64,000 nt of DNA from Archaeoglobales archaeon. Its GTDB lineage: Archaea; Halobacteriota; Archaeoglobi; Archaeoglobales; Archaeoglobaceae. Each line of letters opens with the position of its first letter. Within the stretch, counting starts at the first letter, position 1. Position numbers and translations under genes: made by a program. This document shows, in pieces, positions 59,582-64,000 of this stretch. The stretch spans positions 1-64,000 of the forward strand of contig JAAOZI010000003.1 of assembly GCA_011605865.1 (NCBI GenBank), read 5' to 3'. The notes below the pieces were generated by a model that saw only the letters and a list, made by a program, of their open reading frames with translations, made no database searches and had not been told where the DNA came from.

Positions 59582-59980
59582 GTGAAAGTAAAAGAGGCTC
59601 CAAAAACAGCGACTTCAGTAATAGTACGTTCTACAGCTACTGCGAGGGTCTCTCAATCGAAAAATCCCATGCTGGAGCTGATGAGAAGGATTTTCAGAAA
59701 GGAAGAAGTGGCTTTAAAGGCTGTCAAGTTTTTGAGCATAGTTGAGGAGAGACAGAAAAGCGGAAAACCTCTAAGGATTGAGGAATGGGAAACGGTTGCC
59801 CAGGAGCTAAAGATGGTAAGATCCTCTTTTTATTCAATGCGAAACAAGTTGCTTGCGGCTGGCCTAATAGCAATAAGAGACGGAGAATATACTCTATCGG
59901 GTGCGTTTAGCAAAGATCTAGTTGATATGGCAAGATGGTGGTGGGTTGCGGTTCTTGGATACGATCCCGAGAGCCTTTAG
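59582..59980 (+). CDS. Putative winged-helix DNA-binding protein
   Basis: [39 protein letters not shown]. Confidence 0.65.
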   Translation: MKVKEAPKTATSVIVRSTATARVSQSKNPMLELMRRIFRKEEVALKAVKFLSIVEERQKSGKPLRIEEWETVAQELKMVRSSFYSMRNKLLAAGLIAIRDGEYTLSGAFSKDLVDMARWWWVAVLGYDPESL

Positions 59981-59981
59981 T

Positions 59982-60851
59982 TTAGTTTTGCGGAGAAGTC
60001 AGTTTTCTGATCCTTCTCTCTATTTCTTCGAGCATTACGGCATCGTTTAGAACGAGAGATCTTGCCTCCTCAAGTTTTTTGATATCTCTTTCCTCCTCTC
60101 CCCATTCCATCAGGAGTCTGGCGAGCCTCTTTTCAACCCCGGGTTGATCTTTTATTGTCTTGTATATCTCATAGGCTTTTGCATAATTTCCGAGACCCTC
60201 GAAAATTTCCGCTTTGATTAGCTTAGCAGACGGCACGTCGCGTATCTTCAGAGCCTCTTCTATTTTGCTTAAAGCGGCCTCCGGATTGCTTGTGGATATT
60301 TTTTTACCCCATTCCACGAGAATATAGGCTTTTGCTGTTAAAACCTCATCATAGCTGGGTAGCTGGTTTAGAATTCTGACAGCCCTAGCGTGATCTCCGC
60401 CGTCGGCTATTTCCATCGCGTGGAAGATCAGTTTTTTTACGTAATTTCTTAATCCTAAGTTCTGAAAGAAGTTGACAAGTTTCGATGCGCTTTCGTATTT
60501 TTTCATCGAAATTCTGCTCTCTATCGCTTCCTTGACTATTTCAAAGACGTCATATTCCACTCTTTTATCTTTGAAATCTCTTAGGTGAGAAAGGCTTCGA
60601 ATGAATATGTTGATGCACTTATCCTCGTCTTCACCGTTCAGATACCTTCCAATACTTTCGGCAAGCTTGGCTGCGATGAAAATTGCGTGAATATTGTCTT
60701 TGATCAATACCAGATATTTCTCAGCATTTTCTGGATCCCCGAATAGTTTTTTTAATACCTCCAAAGCTATCGGGTCCTTTATCACTCCTCTGAATATTCT
60801 TTGTTCTCTCTCTGACAAGAACTTGCTCAAAGCATCAACATCTTTGTCCAT
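59982..60851 (-). CDS. TPR-like helical repeat protein
   Basis: ALSKIEEALKIRDVPSAKLIKAEIFEGLGNYAKAYEIYKTI. Confidence 0.65.
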   Translation of the reverse strand: MDKDVDALSKFLSEREQRIFRGVIKDPIALEVLKKLFGDPENAEKYLVLIKDNIHAIFIAAKLAESIGRYLNGEDEDKCINIFIRSLSHLRDFKDKRVEYDVFEIVKEAIESRISMKKYESASKLVNFFQNLGLRNYVKKLIFHAMEIADGGDHARAVRILNQLPSYDEVLTAKAYILVEWGKKISTSNPEAALSKIEEALKIRDVPSAKLIKAEIFEGLGNYAKAYEIYKTIKDQPGVEKRLARLLMEWGEEERDIKKLEEARSLVLNDAVMLEEIERRIRKLTSPQN

Positions 60852-60925
60852 GCGTAGAGTTGAATATAAAAATTAAAAAGCTTTTGTTTAAGAGGAATGA
60901 AATCCGGAGTCGAACCTTTCTAAGT

Positions 60926-61305
60926 TTAGTTGCACCTTCTTTGTAGCCGTTCTACTCTAGCATTAACTTTCATCCCTTCCCTCCTCTTTTCACGGGAGGC
61001 TTTCGGGGTGAACGGAAGCTCCTGCATCCATCTGGTATTCTTCACAGCTCGCATTCGGAGCATTTCATTTGCCTACCCATTCGGGCTTATAACCCCTTGC
61101 TCTTAGCATATTCGACAAGTCTTTGTTTCTGCCTTACCCTAGCATAAATCGCAACCCTGCCTTTTGGTGCTTCGCCAAGGAGCCTCTTAATCTCGCTTTC
61201 AGGATACCTGTATTTACCGCCGGGCGTTTTAATGTACTTGATCTTCCCCGAATAAGCCCACTTCTTCACAGCTACGTAAGATACACCGAATATCTGGCAT
61301 TCCAT
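60926..61305 (-). mobile_element. Decayed IS607-type element: MerR-HTH/resolvase N-terminus joined to TnpB zinc-finger and tail remnants
   Basis: MECQIFGVSYVAVKKWAYSGKIKYIKTPGGKYRYPESEIKRLLGEAPKGRVAIYARV|RQKQRLVEYAKSKGL*, then ARMGRQMKCSECEL*, then TRWMQELPFTPKASREKRREGMKVNARVERLQRRCN*. Confidence 0.85.
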
Positions 61306-61319
61306 TTAAGGAAATTATG

Positions 61320-61500
61320 CAGGTAATAAACTAGAATGAAGCCGTTTCTATACTCCACAAACTCCGCAACCGAAGCATTTCTATTGGAACGCCTGCAAAC
61401 TTTGCGGAGAGGAAGAATTCACAACAATCGCCGCAACAGTCGCAGTTTACAACCGAAAGCCTCGCCTTTCAGGGCGTGGAGGAGGTCAGTTAACCTTGGA
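61320..61500 (+). mobile_element. IS605/IS607-type right-end / omega-RNA 3'-end-like remnant
   Basis: cctcgcctttcagggcgtggaggaggtcag hairpin and end motif shared with 3670-3727; possible zinc-finger fragment ACKLCG upstream. Confidence 0.55.
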
Positions 61501-61673
61501 TCGACTATTTTTGCTGTTTGGCCATGTATGGACCAAGCTTCTCTTCTCTATTCGGAAATCAAGTTTTTGCATAAGTAAATCGTAGCTTATGGAAATTAGT
61601 AAAAATTTGGAATATTTAAGATTTTGCAATTAAAAAGCATAAAGCTTTTAACCATCCTTTGAAATTTCACTCC

Positions 61674-62567
61674 ATGAAGGTGAATGGTGTAGAAGTGGAG
61701 GAAACTTTTGCTGAAGCTTTTGACATAAAAATTGCGCGAGTTTTGATTACGGCATACGACTACTATTGGGCTTGGGTAGCTGCGAATGAAGCAACCGGAT
61801 TTGGAACGTCTGTTATCATGTGTCCAGCTGAGGCCGGTATTGAGAAGAAAGCCCTCCCGAGTGAAACTCCTGACGGTAGACCCGGTTACTATATACAGAT
61901 CTGCCACATGAGCAAAAAAGGTCTAGAAGAGCAGCTTTTAGCGAGAATTGGACAATGTGTGCTGACAGCTCCGACCACCGCTGCTTTTAATGGATTGCCT
62001 GATGTTCAGGACAAATTTGATACAGGATTTAAGCTTAAATTCTTTGGAGATGGTTATGAGAGAGAAGTAGAGGTTGCAGGTAGGAAATGTTACGCAATAC
62101 CAATGATGCAGGGTGAATTCATTGTAGAAAGCCATTTTGGCTATGTAAGTGGAATAGCCGGTGGAAACTTCTTCATTCTTGGCGAAAATCAACCTGCAGC
62201 ATTAGCAGCTGCCAAGGCGGCTGTCGATGCGATTGCGGATGTTGAAGGCGTTATAACACCGTTCCCGGGTGGAATAGTGGCTTCCGGATCGAAGGTTGGT
62301 GCAAACAAGTACAAGTTCCTGAAAGCCTCGACGAATGAGAAGTTCTGTCCGACACTGAGGGATAAAGTGGAAGGTTCCCAAATCCCGCCTGGAGTAAAAG
62401 CGGTGTATGAAATAGTTATAAACGGTCTGAACGTAGAATACGTGAAGAAAGCGATGAAAGTTGGAATTCTTGCAGCCACAAAGATTCCTGGTGTTGTGAA
62501 GATCACAGCAGGAAACTATGGAGGAAAACTTGGAAAGCATCTTATATATCTGAAAGATCTATTCTAA
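61674..62567 (+). CDS. mch: Methenyltetrahydromethanopterin cyclohydrolase
   Basis: GFGTSVIMCPAEAGIE; LARIGQCVLTAPTTAAFNG; TPFPGGIVASGSKVGANKYKFL. Confidence 0.97.
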   Translation: MKVNGVEVEETFAEAFDIKIARVLITAYDYYWAWVAANEATGFGTSVIMCPAEAGIEKKALPSETPDGRPGYYIQICHMSKKGLEEQLLARIGQCVLTAPTTAAFNGLPDVQDKFDTGFKLKFFGDGYEREVEVAGRKCYAIPMMQGEFIVESHFGYVSGIAGGNFFILGENQPAALAAAKAAVDAIADVEGVITPFPGGIVASGSKVGANKYKFLKASTNEKFCPTLRDKVEGSQIPPGVKAVYEIVINGLNVEYVKKAMKVGILAATKIPGVVKITAGNYGGKLGKHLIYLKDLF

Positions 62568-62573
62568 TTTTTT

Positions 62574-63296
62574 ATGAAATTTATTCTGACAATATCTGCC
62601 CTAGATCCGACAGGTGGTGCAGGAGTTTCTGCAGATATAAAGGTTTCAAAGGTTTTGGGCTTTTTTCCGTGTTCAATAATAACTGCGTTAACAGTTCAAA
62701 GTAGTTCAAAGCTTTTTTCGGTTCACCCGGTTGATGCTGGAATAATAGAGAGGCAATTCGATACATTAATTTCAGATTTCGAATTTTCTGCTGTGAAAAT
62801 AGGCGTAGTTCCAAAATTGGAGATGGCTAAGGTTATCTCGGATTATTTAGAAAAATTAAAATGTCCGAAAGTTCTCGATCCTGTTATTGAAGCAGGAGTT
62901 GGAGGGAAGCTCGGAGAAAAGGAGGCTTATGAGGTTTTGATGAAATCGGTTGAAGTTGTAACGCCCAATTATACTGAAGCTAGTTTATTTGGTATGTCAT
63001 CCGATCCAGAGGAACTTGCGCTAGAAATTCACAGAAAATATGGGTGCAACGTCGTCATAACGGGCGGTGAACTGAAAGGGAGAGATGTGATTTGCGAAAA
63101 AGGGAAAATTTATTCCGTGGAAGCAGATCTTATTCAAGGTGATTTTCACGGTACAGGTTGCGTTTACAGCACGGCGCTAGCTTGCTATCTTGCTGAAAAC
63201 GATTTTGAAAATGCTGTTAGAAAGGCGAGAATATTTGTTTTGGAGAGTGTTAAAAGAGGATTCAAGGTTAGACAAAGACTTTTTACTAACCCCTGA
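62574..63296 (+). CDS. ThiD-like hydroxymethylpyrimidine kinase/phosphokinase family
   Basis: ILTISALDPTGGAGVSADIKV; VLDPVIEAGVGGKL; DFHGTGCVYSTALA. Confidence 0.88.
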   Translation: MKFILTISALDPTGGAGVSADIKVSKVLGFFPCSIITALTVQSSSKLFSVHPVDAGIIERQFDTLISDFEFSAVKIGVVPKLEMAKVISDYLEKLKCPKVLDPVIEAGVGGKLGEKEAYEVLMKSVEVVTPNYTEASLFGMSSDPEELALEIHRKYGCNVVITGGELKGRDVICEKGKIYSVEADLIQGDFHGTGCVYSTALACYLAENDFENAVRKARIFVLESVKRGFKVRQRLFTNP

Positions 63297-63528
63297 CTCA
63301 ATTTGCAATCACCAACAGTTTTTCAATCTTCTTCTATTCCAACTTTAAGTCCTGGGCCTTCAAAGACTTAGTATGGTGAAGTTGAAATAAGTTGACTCAT
63401 AACTAGGCATTGCACTTTTTAAATGCTGGGAAATATTGGTTTGGCTTTTTAAATAGCCAATAAATTGAACTTCAGTTGCAAAAATGCAATTAGCAATTGA
63501 TATATCACTTTTCATTTTTCTTAAACTC

Positions 63529-64000
63529 ATGGAATTGCTAAGGATTTTGAAAAACTGCGAAAAAAAGAAAGCGTTAGTCTTTGGCATTGGAGGAGGAGGC
63601 GACATTGTGAGCACAATTCCAGTCTCAAATCTGCTAAGGCTCTTTGATTTTGAGGTGATCAGAGGAGGAGTTATTTGGGATAGACTTGTTGTGGATCCGG
63701 AACCCGGGCCTAGGAGCATAGAAGAACTCCTTAATATCGAAAAAATAGCAGAGACTCTTGCTTTAATAAAAGAAGAAACGAGAACTCACCAAGGAGTTAA
63801 GCCAAATCTTGCAAGGGCAGCTAAATTTTTTGGCAAAGTTCTCGGCTTGGATATAACCAAGGGAGTAAAGCAACTCCGTGAAGACTTAGAGGATTTTGCA
63901 GAAATGGAAGGGATAGAGCTGATCGTAGGAATTGATGCGGGGGGAGATGCCATATCTGTTGGCTATGAATCGGGAGTAAGAAGCCCTCTTGCAGATGCAA
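63529..64000 (+). CDS. DUF1152-family protein, truncated by window end
   Basis: Open to window end: MELLRILKNCEKKKALVFGIGGGGDIVSTIPVSNLLRLF...IVGIDAGGDAISVGYESGVRSPLADA. Confidence 0.75.
   Translation, partial: MELLRILKNCEKKKALVFGIGGGGDIVSTIPVSNLLRLFDFEVIRGGVIWDRLVVDPEPGPRSIEELLNIEKIAETLALIKEETRTHQGVKPNLARAAKFFGKVLGLDITKGVKQLREDLEDFAEMEGIELIVGIDAGGDAISVGYESGVRSPLADA

Noticed and set aside
60895-60925. tRNA 3' fragment (ggttcgactcc on the minus strand)
   Set aside because: T-loop-like string only; stem pairing is poor and no other tRNA arms are present.
1-64000. CRISPR array or cas genes
   Set aside because: No regularly spaced direct repeats were seen and no Cas-like protein is in the ORF track.

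Overview
The window looks like a gene-dense archaeal chromosome segment, most likely from the Archaeoglobales. That placement is inferred from family content: an F420H2:quinone oxidoreductase-type operon in the order J-K-M-L-N-A-BC-D-H-I-F, methenyl-H4MPT cyclohydrolase, a FwdF-like polyferredoxin, DnaG and pantoate kinase. Most of the window is housekeeping: RNA processing, CoA and chorismate biosynthesis, the complex-I-like operon, PEP synthase, class II ribonucleotide reductase, AspRS, ThiI, TldD/TldE, a type IV pilus ATPase/platform pair and one tRNA(CAT). The main non-routine signal is a set of decayed IS607/IS605-type (TnpA/TnpB) remnants. Two copies share the same truncated serine-resolvase to TnpB-tail junction. 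One right-end scar lies between two orphan ORF fragments. A TnpB-tail/omega-RNA-like segment appears fused in frame to the 5' end of dnaG. Related GC-rich palindromes recur in intergenic regions. Other points are a FqoI with two extra [4Fe-4S] motifs, an unlisted 47-aa membrane ORF with an 18-bp dyad upstream of an SSS symporter, and a LarA/SSS/HdrD-like neighbourhood. No CRISPR array, intact prophage or clearly new defence system was seen. All family names come from motif recognition; no database search was possible.
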